Assembly: GCA_934408725.1 (NCBI GenBank)
Contig: CAKRVB010000006.1
Span: 1-64,000, forward strand
DNA length: 64,000 bases
Origin: an uncultured Marvinbryantia sp.
Lineage (GTDB): Bacteria > Bacillota > Clostridia > Lachnospirales > Lachnospiraceae
Direction of reading: 5' to 3'
Numbering within the stretch: position 1 is the stretch's first letter; every line of letters starts with the position of its first letter. Made by a program: the position numbers and the translations under genes. Below the pieces are notes generated by a model that was not told the origin of the DNA, ran no database searches, and worked only from the letters and a program-made list of their open reading frames with translations. This document shows positions 8,949 through 17,150 of this stretch, piece by piece.

Positions 8949-9893
8949 TTAATTGAAGTACACCAGATCATCTTCCGGAGCTTCTGCCGGCTCATAACTG
9001 ATACCGTACAGCACCGGTCCTTCTTCTCCGTAATCTTTCTGATATTCATAATGGATCTTCGCAGTCAGATAGATCCACTGACGTGTCTTCAGTTCACTGA
9101 TAAAATCTGCCTTGCACAGATAGCCGATAAACCGGATATCATCTGCACAGCAAGTCATGGCATTTCGTCCAGGAACGATCATACCTTCTGGCATTCTTCT
9201 GGACTTCATGACTTTTGCAAGGAATCGAACGGTCTTTCCTTCATAACGCTCCGGATTGTCAGAAGCGTCCAGGAACCACAGACCATAGTCCATATCTTCG
9301 ATATTGATCACATCAGCATTGAAGTCAAATGGTGGCACTTCAGCGCCCGGATCGATCGGTTCTCCGTCTTCTCCTTCGAAGTATACCATGGCTCTCGGAT
9401 TCAGACTGCGCACAGTTCTTCGATAAGAATGCAGATCCATGTTCTCATCACAGCGATTGAAAATCACCATCTCGGTATACTGGAACATATTGCTGAACAG
9501 ACTTCTCATGTTATTCAGATAAACAGGGAAGGTGATTCCATCCACCAGGGTAATGACCTGTGCCAGTACCAGACGATCCATCTGTCCCCACTCAAATACC
9601 CATTTATAATCCCACATACCATTCATCTCGATAAAGATCTTCTTCGGTGTGTACTGACGAATACAGTATTTCAGGAAATCCGTATTCATCTTTTCTTCCT
9701 CATCCACGGTAATCATAGTAATGTTGTTACCGCAGAGATCTTCGTTGTTATACTCTACTTCGCCCTCTTCGCAGACGATCAGGAGACATCTCTGTCCTTC
9801 TGTAAAGTCTTCATCTGTCACGATATCCTGAAGGAAACTGGTCTTTCCGCTCTCCAGGAATCCTGTAATCATATATACTGGAATTTTCTGCAT
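8949..9893 (-). CDS. CobW/COG0523-like P-loop GTPase with DUF1980-like C-terminal domain
   Basis: 314 aa. The Walker A loop is GFLESGKT (11-18), close to the COG0523 metallochaperone signature GFLGAGKT. The CxCC metal-binding motif usual in that family is absent from the N-terminal half. The C-terminal part (about 213-310: RFLAKVMKSRR...MTCCADDIRFIGYLCKA) resembles the C-terminal domain of the TIGR03943/DUF1980 protein family, with a CC pair. Together with the upstream COG0523 gene (77 bp gap, same strand) it probably forms a metal-handling operon. A P-loop fused to this domain is known in Clostridia, but its biochemical role is not established; metal insertion or trafficking is inference. 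Confidence 0.8.
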   Translation of the reverse strand: MQKIPVYMITGFLESGKTSFLQDIVTDEDFTEGQRCLLIVCEEGEVEYNNEDLCGNNITMITVDEEEKMNTDFLKYCIRQYTPKKIFIEMNGMWDYKWVFEWGQMDRLVLAQVITLVDGITFPVYLNNMRSLFSNMFQYTEMVIFNRCDENMDLHSYRRTVRSLNPRAMVYFEGEDGEPIDPGAEVPPFDFNADVINIEDMDYGLWFLDASDNPERYEGKTVRFLAKVMKSRRMPEGMIVPGRNAMTCCADDIRFIGYLCKADFISELKTRQWIYLTAKIHYEYQKDYGEEGPVLYGISYEPAEAPEDDLVYFN

Positions 9894-9969
9894 GATTTTC
9901 TCTACTTTCTATCTCATATATTCAGCAATACCGGGAACATCTTCCCGGCATCGCATTTCTCATCTATAC

Positions 9970-11193
9970 TTATTTCAGAAGAAACAGCTCTTCCAGCTTA
10001 TCTTCTTTTAATTTGGAACCGATCACACACAGTCTTCCTGTATAATCTGCCGCTCCGGTACGGATCTCATATTCTCCCGGTACCAGGTCAAAATGCATCC
10101 AGGTACCATCTGTACAAGGAAGCATACCTTTGGCACGCAGCACCATCCCCAGATCTTCTGATTCATTCAAAGTCTTCAGAATATGTTCCAGCTCATCCCT
10201 GCTATATTTGCGCGGAGTCTCTTTGCCCCAGGAAGTGAATACTTCATCTGCATGATGATGGTGATGATCATGGCCATGGTGATGTCCACAGCTGCAGACA
10301 CCATTTTCATCATAATGATGTTCATGTTCTTCATGATCGTGATCATGATGATGTTCGTGGCCTTCATGGTCGTGGTCATGACCGCATCCACATTCGCCGT
10401 CGTGATGATGTTCATGATGGTGTTCATGTTCTTCATGATCGTGGTCATGGCCGCATCCACATTCGCCATCGTGATGATGTTCATGATGATGTTCATGTTC
10501 TTCATGATCGTGACCGCATCCGCATCCACATTCGCCATCATGATGATGATGCTCATGTTCATGCTCTTCCATCAGTTCTTTAGCCAGAGAATGGGTTCCT
10601 TCGATTGCATCCAGGATCTGCTGACCGGTCAGTTCATCCCATGGTGTTGTGATAATCACCGCATTCGGGTTCTTCTCACGTACCAGTGCTGCAGCTTCCA
10701 TCTGCTTTTCCCCTGTCATGCTCTGTGTTCTGCTCAGAATGATCGCACCGGCATTTTCTACCTGATTGTTATAGAACTCACCAAAGGTTCTCATATACAT
10801 CTTGATCTTTGCAGCATTGGCTACTGTGATCAGACTGTTCACTTCCAGCTGTGCAGCTTCTGCTGCATCTTCCACTGCTTTTCTTACATCAGACAATTTG
10901 CCTACTCCGGATGGCTCGATGATAATACGATCCGGATGATATTTTTCTGTTACCTCTTTCAGTGCTTTACCAAAGTCACCTACCAGAGAGCAGCAGATAC
11001 ATCCTGAATTCATCTCTGTAATATTGATACCGGCTTCTTTCAGAAAACCGCCATCGATACCGATCTCACCAAATTCATTCTCGATCAGCACAACCTGCTG
11101 ATTCGCATATACTTCCTTCAGCAGCTTCTTGATCAGTGTTGTCTTTCCTGCGCCCAAAAATCCTGAAATAATATCTACTTTTGTCATATTCAT
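9970..11193 (-). CDS. COG0523/CobW-family GTP-dependent metal chaperone with His/Cys-rich insert
   Basis: 407 aa. Seen in order: P-loop GFLGAGKT (11-18), the family metal site CICC (65-68), the G-domain to about residue 210, a long His/Cys/Asp/Glu-rich stretch (about 210-320) and a CobW C-terminal domain (to 407). COG0523 proteins use GTP hydrolysis to deliver Zn, Co, Ni or Fe to targets; the CxCC motif binds the metal. Which metal cannot be read here. The insert has three DGECGCG units plus a variant ENGVCSCG, spaced by EHEHHHEHHH-type runs, giving a large metal store. No Zur box, riboswitch or metal transporter is seen next to it. Co-transcription with the downstream P-loop gene is likely. 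Confidence 0.9.
   Translation of the reverse strand: MNMTKVDIISGFLGAGKTTLIKKLLKEVYANQQVVLIENEFGEIGIDGGFLKEAGINITEMNSGCICCSLVGDFGKALKEVTEKYHPDRIIIEPSGVGKLSDVRKAVEDAAEAAQLEVNSLITVANAAKIKMYMRTFGEFYNNQVENAGAIILSRTQSMTGEKQMEAAALVREKNPNAVIITTPWDELTGQQILDAIEGTHSLAKELMEEHEHEHHHHDGECGCGCGHDHEEHEHHHEHHHDGECGCGHDHDHEEHEHHHEHHHDGECGCGHDHDHEGHEHHHDHDHEEHEHHYDENGVCSCGHHHGHDHHHHHADEVFTSWGKETPRKYSRDELEHILKTLNESEDLGMVLRAKGMLPCTDGTWMHFDLVPGEYEIRTGAADYTGRLCVIGSKLKEDKLEELFLLK
10243..10569 (-). repeat. Tandem repeats coding the His/Cys-rich metal-binding insert
   Basis: Repeated blocks of about 75-80 bp encode HHHDGECGCGHDHDHEEHEH-like units; three near-identical copies and one decayed copy are visible. The DNA is almost all CAT/GAT-type codons, so copy number may change by slippage. 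Confidence 0.85.
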
Positions 11194-11271
11194 TCCTTCT
11201 TTCTATTCAAACCCAACCCGACTGACGATGCCAGGCGAGTTGCTTCCCACTAATCTGATATTATAAGCAAA

Positions 11272-12390
11272 TCACCTGTTTCTGTCAACTTTCGCCCTTG
11301 CAGCAAGCATTCCCATCAGCTCATGAAATCCTGTTGCCGGGAAACGATTCATCTGTTCTTCCATGCAGTTCAGATTCGGATCAGAATGCTCCAGTTCTCT
11401 GGAATAACGGCAGGCCAGTGTGACACGTTCATCAAAAGAAAGCGCTTCGCCCTTCTGTGCTCCTGCTGCCCGAACCAGTTCCTCCCAGATGAGGGTACTG
11501 ACAATCGCCATCTTCACCTTGGCCTGCGCATCTGCGTCATAGACCGCTCCGCAAAAATACGTATACAGATAATATACCACCATCTGCTCGATTTCATGCT
11601 CGGGAATAACACCTGAATGCTTTGTTTCTGCACAGCGCTTCCAGATCTGCAGATCTTTTTTCCAGGCCGGATCCAGCACTTCAAAAGGATCCGGTACACA
11701 CAGTAATGCATCTGCCTCTCCTGATTCAGAGGTAGACAAGATCTTCTGCTGCAGCCGCTTCTGTGCCTTTGCACCCCGATAGCGTTCCAATACCGTCTCG
11801 ATCTCAAAGATCTTTTCTGCCCGGATCCGATTCTGTACATCATTCCCCAGTGCCAGTACTTCTGCCATCCGCAGATGCACCGGAATCGTCCGATCCTGCA
11901 GCATCCCGATCATCACCTCTCTGGTATCCTGCAAAGCAGAATACAGAAAAAAGTCAAAATCTTTTTCTTCCTCTTCTCTGTCATCTTCCGCCGTACGCAT
12001 GGTCACTGGTTCTTTTTTCCCAAGAATCATCTCCGCCACCGCCGGACAGGACAGGGACAGGGTAATCTCCCGTTCATTTTCAAACTCTTCAATATGTCTC
12101 GGATACTTCCGGCATGTGGCACACATCATCTCCGGTCCCGCCTCAATATGCATGTCACAGAGATTCTCATCATTGAGAAATGCGCATCTGCGATCTCCAT
12201 ACTGTAAAAAAGTCTCTTCTTTCCAGTTCACCGAATTACGGATACGGTTGCCAAAACTGCCCTTTGCTTTTCGATATCTCTTCAGTGACTTCTGATCAAT
12301 CACAATCTGCCATCCCGCACAGCAGGTCGCAGGACATTTGTCTGCCAGACACTGAAACTTCTTATAATAATCCGGAACAGTATATCTCAT
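11272..12390 (-). CDS. FliB-like (flagellin lysine-N-methylase family) protein
   Basis: 372 aa. The N-terminus has a dense cysteine set typical of the family: QCLADKCPATCCAGW (about 13-27), then CAF, CDMH, CATCRKYPR and LSCPAVAE before residue 120. The rest is helical. The family is named after FliB, which methylates lysines of flagellin, and the cysteines are thought to hold an Fe-S cluster. No flagellar gene is present in this window, and many Lachnospiraceae carry such proteins away from flagellar loci, so the substrate is open. It lies 11 bp after the HAD gene, in the run LysR-HAD-FliB on one strand. Confidence 0.75.
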   Translation of the reverse strand: MRYTVPDYYKKFQCLADKCPATCCAGWQIVIDQKSLKRYRKAKGSFGNRIRNSVNWKEETFLQYGDRRCAFLNDENLCDMHIEAGPEMMCATCRKYPRHIEEFENEREITLSLSCPAVAEMILGKKEPVTMRTAEDDREEEEKDFDFFLYSALQDTREVMIGMLQDRTIPVHLRMAEVLALGNDVQNRIRAEKIFEIETVLERYRGAKAQKRLQQKILSTSESGEADALLCVPDPFEVLDPAWKKDLQIWKRCAETKHSGVIPEHEIEQMVVYYLYTYFCGAVYDADAQAKVKMAIVSTLIWEELVRAAGAQKGEALSFDERVTLACRYSRELEHSDPNLNCMEEQMNRFPATGFHELMGMLAARAKVDRNR

Positions 12391-12401
12391 CTTCTCACTC
12401 C

Positions 12402-13187
12402 CTATAACAGTGTCTTCAACACATGCAATACACTGTCCGCTTCCGCCGGCAGCACATACTTACTGACCTCTTTTACTTCTTCTCTTGCCTCTGCCACCGC
12501 ATAGCTCTCTCCGGCACACTTCAGCATACTGATGTCATTGTTATTATCTCCAAATGCCATGGTTTCTTCTGCCGTCACACCCAGGCGTTCCTGCAATTCC
12601 TTTAAGGCATTTCCTTTCTCGGATCCCAATGCCGTGAAATCAATCCAGTGCTCTCCGGCTGCAGTCACCAGTGCCCGGCCGGCGAACTTTTCGATTGCAG
12701 GCTGCGCCGCCTGCGCTGCATCCTGATTTTTGACAAACGCAGAGATCTTCACCAGTCTGTCTTTCTTTTCCAGAATATCTTCCACTTCTTCTATCGAAAG
12801 CCGATATCCTTCTCTCAGCCAGCGAAGTATCTCCGGATCTTTACTGTCTGTATAATCTCCATCCGGTGCAGTGACGAGAGAAAAAGTATCTTTCAGTGTT
12901 CTGATATAAGTGATGATCTCCTCTGCCATTTTCGGTGCAAATGCACGGCAGGCCAGTACATCCTGCCGATATTTTACATACCCTCCATTATTGGAAATAA
13001 AGTACACATCATCCAGCACCGGCCGAAATACCCTCTGCACGCTGTTCATCTGGCGTCCACTGGCTGCTGCAAATACAATTCCTTTCTCCTTCAGTCTCCG
13101 AATCACATCATATAATTCCGGATTCATGTCTGAGCTGCCCTCCGGCAGCAAGGTACCATCCACATCCGATGCTACTAATTTAATCAT
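12402..13187 (-). CDS. Cof-type HAD-IIB sugar-phosphatase-like hydrolase
   Basis: 261 aa from the ATG at 13187, chosen because AGAGGAG lies 6 nt upstream; an in-frame start 22 codons earlier overlaps the LysR gene end and has no matching homology. HAD motif I is DVDGTLLPEG (about 6-15), motif II sits in FAAASGR, the C2 cap occupies the middle, and the motif III/IV region is GNALKELQERLGV...AFGDNNNDISML, in which Asp residues bind Mg. Such enzymes dephosphorylate sugar phosphates, FMN or similar small metabolites; substrate not predictable. Same strand and 16 bp from the LysR gene, hence likely co-transcribed. Confidence 0.88.
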   Translation of the reverse strand: MIKLVASDVDGTLLPEGSSDMNPELYDVIRRLKEKGIVFAAASGRQMNSVQRVFRPVLDDVYFISNNGGYVKYRQDVLACRAFAPKMAEEIITYIRTLKDTFSLVTAPDGDYTDSKDPEILRWLREGYRLSIEEVEDILEKKDRLVKISAFVKNQDAAQAAQPAIEKFAGRALVTAAGEHWIDFTALGSEKGNALKELQERLGVTAEETMAFGDNNNDISMLKCAGESYAVAEAREEVKEVSKYVLPAEADSVLHVLKTLL

Positions 13188-13203
13188 TCTTTTCTCCTCT
13201 TTT

Positions 13204-14109
13204 TTACTCTTCCTCATGCTGTTCTTTTTCCTGAAGCTCCTGCACACAGCCAAGGAACTTCTCTGTCAGTCCTTCCAGAGACCGGTTCTTGTCCCAGACC
13301 AGTACATAATCTGCCTGATGACCGGGATTTACAATCGTTTTCGTCACTACCTGTGTATGGGTCATACCAAAGTCCATCGTTGCCGGGAAAATCGCAATCC
13401 CGACTTTTGCCTTCACCAGTGCAAAGGCATTCATATAGTTACTGATCTCACAGAGTATCTTTGGTTCTTCTTCAATCTTTTCAAACCATCCACGTATCTC
13501 TTTCGCTCTGGACTTTCTGGATGGGATAATCAGCGGCTCTCCAGCCAGATCACTCAGTGACACAAAATCCCCTGGTGCCTTGGCCAGCGGATGATCATGG
13601 GGTATCAATGCCGCCCATGGTTCCGACCCTACCGGGATTCCCTCCCAGCGCTCTGTATCATAAGGTGCAGCAATCACTGCCAGATCACACAATCCCTTCG
13701 ACAGTCTGCTGATGACATCATCACTGCTGCCGTTCCAGAGATTATATTGTACTTCCGGATAACGACAGGAAAATTCTGCCACCCACTGGGAGATCATCTT
13801 TGGTGCACTTCCCTCTACCGTTCCCAGATACAGGGTTCCGGTTACTCCTTTTCCAAAGGCACGGATCTCATCCTCCGTCTTCTCTACCAGTGTTACGATC
13901 TGATCCCCACGATGAAGCAGGAGCTGGCCAACTTCTGTAAGCTGAAGCTTTTTCTTCTTCCGTTCAAACAGTTCTACTCCCAGTTCCTCCTCCAGCTGAT
14001 GAATCTGTCTGGACAGCGGTGGCTGTGCAATATGCAGATTCTCCGCTGCTCTCGTAATATTCAGTTCCCGTGCTGCTTCCATAAAATACCGAATTGATCG
14101 AATGTCCAT
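13204..14109 (-). CDS. LysR-family transcriptional regulator
   Basis: 301 aa. An N-terminal winged helix-turn-helix (1-60: RYFMEAARELNITRAAENLHIAQPPLSRQI) is followed by a linker helix and a periplasmic-binding-like effector domain (about 90-295), the standard LysR layout and length. LysR proteins usually control a divergent gene, but here the upstream neighbour (GH3 enzyme) is co-directional and 80 bp away, while HAD and FliB-like genes follow downstream. Target and effector are not evident. Confidence 0.9.
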   Translation of the reverse strand: MDIRSIRYFMEAARELNITRAAENLHIAQPPLSRQIHQLEEELGVELFERKKKKLQLTEVGQLLLHRGDQIVTLVEKTEDEIRAFGKGVTGTLYLGTVEGSAPKMISQWVAEFSCRYPEVQYNLWNGSSDDVISRLSKGLCDLAVIAAPYDTERWEGIPVGSEPWAALIPHDHPLAKAPGDFVSLSDLAGEPLIIPSRKSRAKEIRGWFEKIEEEPKILCEISNYMNAFALVKAKVGIAIFPATMDFGMTHTQVVTKTIVNPGHQADYVLVWDKNRSLEGLTEKFLGCVQELQEKEQHEEE

Positions 14110-14188
14110 TTTTTCGCCTTTCGTCAGGATTGCTCTATTTCAAATGTGCACTTGTCTTTTGCCAGTATACAATACTTTTTTTCTCGTG

Positions 14189-15295
14189 TCATCCCATCTT
14201 TGTTCTTTTCACCCGCTCTGCTGATGCATCGATTCGCTTTTCGCTGATCCTTCCATCCTTCACAGCCTGAAGAACGGCCGTATAAGCTTCCTGCAGATTT
14301 TCCGGCATCAGAATCACATCGGCTCCGGCCTCTATCGCCCGGACAGCTGCTTCCCCGGCAGAAAAACGCCCGGCAATAGCGCCCATGTTCATGGCATCCG
14401 TGATCACCACACCGTCAAACCCCAGCTCATTTCTCAGAATCTCCGTTACCATTTTTTCGGATAAACTCGCCGGCAGATCACTGTCAGTGATGTTGGGACA
14501 GCAGATATGTCCCAACATGACAAACTCTGTGCCTTCGGCAATGCCTGCCTGAAACGGTTTCCATTCCAGATTTCTCATGGATTCTTCTGTTCCATAACTA
14601 TAAGCATATCCGCTGTGGCTGTCTTCTTCGGTATCTCCATGTCCCGGGAAATGCTTCACCGCTGTCTGGATTCCCATTTCGTGAAAACCTCGTATCTGTA
14701 ATGACACCATATCTGATACCAGTTCCGGGTCTGTTCCAAAAGAGCGATCTCCAATCACCTGATTCTCAGGATTCGTCCACAGATCTGCCACCGGTGCAAA
14801 ATCCACATTGAACCCCAGTGTCTTTAGATAACTGCCAATCTCTGTTCCAGCTTCATACGCCTGCTGTGGATCTCCCGTTTCACCTATTGCATGCATGGAC
14901 GGAATCACTGGCACTTCCATAATATCTGAATTAGCGATACGGGCCACTCTGCCGCCCTCTTCATCGATACCAATCCACATCGGTACGCCTGTTTCTTCTT
15001 CACTGAGTTGCTGATACCTTTCCGTCAACTGTTGTACCTGTTCTTCTGACTGCAGGTTATCCTCCATTAGAATAATGCCCCCAACCGGGCAGGCCACAAA
15101 AGCTTCTCTGGTTACTTCTCCTGCAACCGTTGTTCCGTTTACACCAGTCAGCTGATCCGGCGTTACAAAAAACATCTGTGCCACCTTTTGCTCCAAAGTC
15201 CATTCTTCTGCTTTCACCAATTCTGGTACTCCATGTGTCCACATGATCACACCTATTCCCGCCAGCACAGCCATCCATTGATTTCTATCTATCAT
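14189..15295 (-). CDS. Membrane-anchored glycoside hydrolase family 3 (NagZ-type beta-N-acetylhexosaminidase)
   Basis: 368 aa from ATG at 15295 (AGGG 12 nt upstream); a GTG six codons earlier is possible but lacks an RBS. A hydrophobic N-terminus (MAVLAGIGVIMWTHG) suggests export with a signal anchor. The GH3 barrel shows WIGIDEEGGRVARI, PVADLWTNPENQVIGDRSFG, the hexosaminidase signature KHFPGHGDTEEDSH (its Asp/His pair is the acid-base dyad of NagZ enzymes) and VITDAMNMGAI with the nucleophile Asp. It probably trims GlcNAc from peptidoglycan or other glycans outside the membrane. The next gene downstream in position, at 15428, is also wall-directed. Confidence 0.9.
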   Translation of the reverse strand: MIDRNQWMAVLAGIGVIMWTHGVPELVKAEEWTLEQKVAQMFFVTPDQLTGVNGTTVAGEVTREAFVACPVGGIILMEDNLQSEEQVQQLTERYQQLSEEETGVPMWIGIDEEGGRVARIANSDIMEVPVIPSMHAIGETGDPQQAYEAGTEIGSYLKTLGFNVDFAPVADLWTNPENQVIGDRSFGTDPELVSDMVSLQIRGFHEMGIQTAVKHFPGHGDTEEDSHSGYAYSYGTEESMRNLEWKPFQAGIAEGTEFVMLGHICCPNITDSDLPASLSEKMVTEILRNELGFDGVVITDAMNMGAIAGRFSAGEAAVRAIEAGADVILMPENLQEAYTAVLQAVKDGRISEKRIDASAERVKRTKMG

Positions 15296-15363
15296 ATCTT
15301 TATTTCCCTGCACACATCTCTGCCTGTAAGCTTCCTATTCTTGACTTTCTGCCAGTATAACAC

Positions 15364-15400
15364 AAAACACTCCCGAAAGGTAAAGCCCTCCGGGAGTGTT
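15364..15400 (-). terminator. Terminator after the NlpC/P60 gene
   Basis: Minus strand ACACTCCC and GGGAGTGT form an 8-bp stem around a 17-nt loop, followed by TTTTGTG. The T tract is weak. Confidence 0.6.
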
Positions 15401-15427
15401 CCGATGAATTTTTATTCTATTCTTATC

Positions 15428-16831
15428 TTACCAATATCTTGCTGCGCATACCGGTGCATCATAGTTATAATTGGAAATAATAATTCCCTGTGATTCTGTT
15501 GCTGCATGGACGATCTGTCCACCACCTATGTACAGAGCCACATGGCTGATTCCACTTCCATCTGAATAGAAGAGAAGATCACCCGGTTGAATATCACTGA
15601 TCGCTACAGATGTTCCTCCGTAAGCCTGATCCGCTGCTGTACGGGCAAGCCCTATACCAAAATTCGCCATAACAGACATCGTAAATCCAGAACAGTCCGT
15701 TCCATTCGTCAGGCTGGTTCCGCCATAGACATATGGATTACCTACGAACTGTACCGCATAATCTGCGATCTGCTGTCCCAGGGAACTGTCACTGGCAGAG
15801 CTGTCTGTCGTAGTATCCGTGCTGGTACTTCCATTATCATAAGAAGTATCTGTGCTGGTACTTCCATTATCATAAGAAGTATCCGTGCTGGCACTTCCGT
15901 TGTCATAAGACGTATCCGTGCTGGTACTTCCGTTGTCATAAGACGTATCCGTGCTGGCACTTCCATTGTCATAAGACGTATCCGTGCTGGCACTTCCATT
16001 GTCATAAGACGTATCGGTGCTGGCACTTCCATTATCATAAGCAGTATCTGCGCTGGCACTTCCATTATCATAAGCAGTATCTGCGCTGGCACTTCCATCG
16101 TCATAAGAAGTATCTGCACTGGCGCTTCCATCGTCATAAGACGCATCTGCGCTGCCGCTTTCCTCACTGTAAGAAGTATCCTCGCTGACTGCCTCACTAT
16201 TGTCAGCAGTTTCTTCATAAGATGCTTCTTCTGCTGCCTGAGCCTTTGCTTCTTCTGCACGACGCATAGCCTCTTCTCTGGCTGCTTCTTCCTCCAAAGT
16301 CACAGCAGTAGGATAATACGTCTTATATTCACAGTAGTCTGGATGGACAAATCCATATACATCATTTCCCAGTGCTACCGTTGCCCAGTCACCACTGGTA
16401 TCGACTACCTCCAGCTCCTGTGACTGCTCTGCCACATCAATGACGTCTGACTCCTCAGAAGGAGCTGTCCTGATATTCAATGCTTCTGCATGGACAACCG
16501 CCACATTATATGCAACCTGATCGGCAATCTCCTTCGCCTGTTCTCCGGTTGCGAAATACTCCGCCTTCACATATCCTTCAGCATTACCGGATTTGATCTT
16601 ATACCATCCGTTGTCCTCTGTTTCTTCTACAGTTGCTGATCCGTCATTATACAGCTTGGCTACTACCTCACTGTTCTCATCTGCTTCGGAACGAACATTG
16701 ATATATTCCTCACACTGTGCAAAAATAAGCTCCCCTTTTTCTGCATCAGCTGCGCCAACTGCGCCCGCCATATTCATGGTAAAACCTGCTGCCAGAATAC
16801 ATGATGTAATCCAAAATCTCTTCTTATGCAT
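15428..16831 (-). CDS. Secreted NlpC/P60 cell-wall endopeptidase with SH3b domains and 11-residue repeat linker
   Basis: 467 aa from ATG at 16831, with GGAGG 8 nt upstream (a start 15 codons earlier has none). Signal peptide to about residue 28, two bacterial SH3 domains (about 33-95 and 105-175), an Ala/Glu helix (180-210), a low-complexity linker (about 225-345) made of some eleven repeats of the type YDNGSASTDTS, and a C-terminal NlpC/P60 domain. Its catalytic Cys is in GTDCSGFT and its His in ISHVALYIG. These enzymes cut D-Glu-meso-DAP-type bonds in peptidoglycan stem peptides. The Ser/Thr/Asp linker may be a wall spacer or a site of O-glycosylation (inference). Confidence 0.92.
   Translation of the reverse strand: MHKKRFWITSCILAAGFTMNMAGAVGAADAEKGELIFAQCEEYINVRSEADENSEVVAKLYNDGSATVEETEDNGWYKIKSGNAEGYVKAEYFATGEQAKEIADQVAYNVAVVHAEALNIRTAPSEESDVIDVAEQSQELEVVDTSGDWATVALGNDVYGFVHPDYCEYKTYYPTAVTLEEEAAREEAMRRAEEAKAQAAEEASYEETADNSEAVSEDTSYSEESGSADASYDDGSASADTSYDDGSASADTAYDNGSASADTAYDNGSASTDTSYDNGSASTDTSYDNGSASTDTSYDNGSTSTDTSYDNGSASTDTSYDNGSTSTDTSYDNGSTSTDTTTDSSASDSSLGQQIADYAVQFVGNPYVYGGTSLTNGTDCSGFTMSVMANFGIGLARTAADQAYGGTSVAISDIQPGDLLFYSDGSGISHVALYIGGGQIVHAATESQGIIISNYNYDAPVCAARYW
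15815..16150 (-). repeat. 33-bp in-frame repeats (11-residue linker) in the NlpC/P60 gene
   Basis: About eleven copies of a 33-bp unit encode YDNGSASTDTS with A/T, S/T and D/N variants; neighbouring copies are nearly identical. Copy number is expected to be variable. Confidence 0.9.
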
Positions 16832-16859
16832 ACTTTCCCTCCTTCTGCATATCTTATAT

Positions 16860-16897
16860 CTGTTCAGTGTCCTCACAGAACAATGGGTTCTGAACAG
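16860..16897. promoter_or_regulatory. 8-bp inverted repeat upstream of the wall hydrolase gene
   Basis: CTGTTCAG and CTGAACAG are perfect inverted arms 22 nt apart, 30-65 bp upstream of the NlpC/P60 start. The spacer 16832-17150 otherwise holds several further TGAAC/GTTCA half-sites (for example near 16942-16966) and the terminator of the HtrA gene. Could be an operator or an mRNA leader hairpin. Confidence 0.4.
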
Positions 16898-17020
16898 TCA
16901 CAACTGCATTTAAACAGTCGTCCTCATGTACAGGTTACATTTTAATGAACAAATGTGAACAGGTTATGTTATGTTCCTTAAAGAATTTTTGGGGATTCTT
17001 AAGATTTTCTGAAGACAAAC

Positions 17021-17065
17021 TTAGAAAAAGAAACCGGATCCACTGATTGGTGAATCCGATTTCTT
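17021..17065 (-). terminator. Terminator after the HtrA-like gene
   Basis: Minus strand AAGAAATCGGATTCAC pairs, with two mismatches, with GTGGATCCGGTTTCTT, followed by TTTCT, 85 bp past the stop. Confidence 0.65.
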
Positions 17066-17150
17066 AGCTTCATATCATATTTCATTAAAAGGGAGGGGTT
17101 TAAAAACTTGAAAAAAACTTGTTAATAGTATCATCTATGGTTAACGGATT

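Noticed and set aside
10176..11007. Met/Ile/Asn-rich ORFs on both strands at the His-rich region
   Set aside because: Frame-shifted readings of CAT/GAT repeats of the COG0523 gene.
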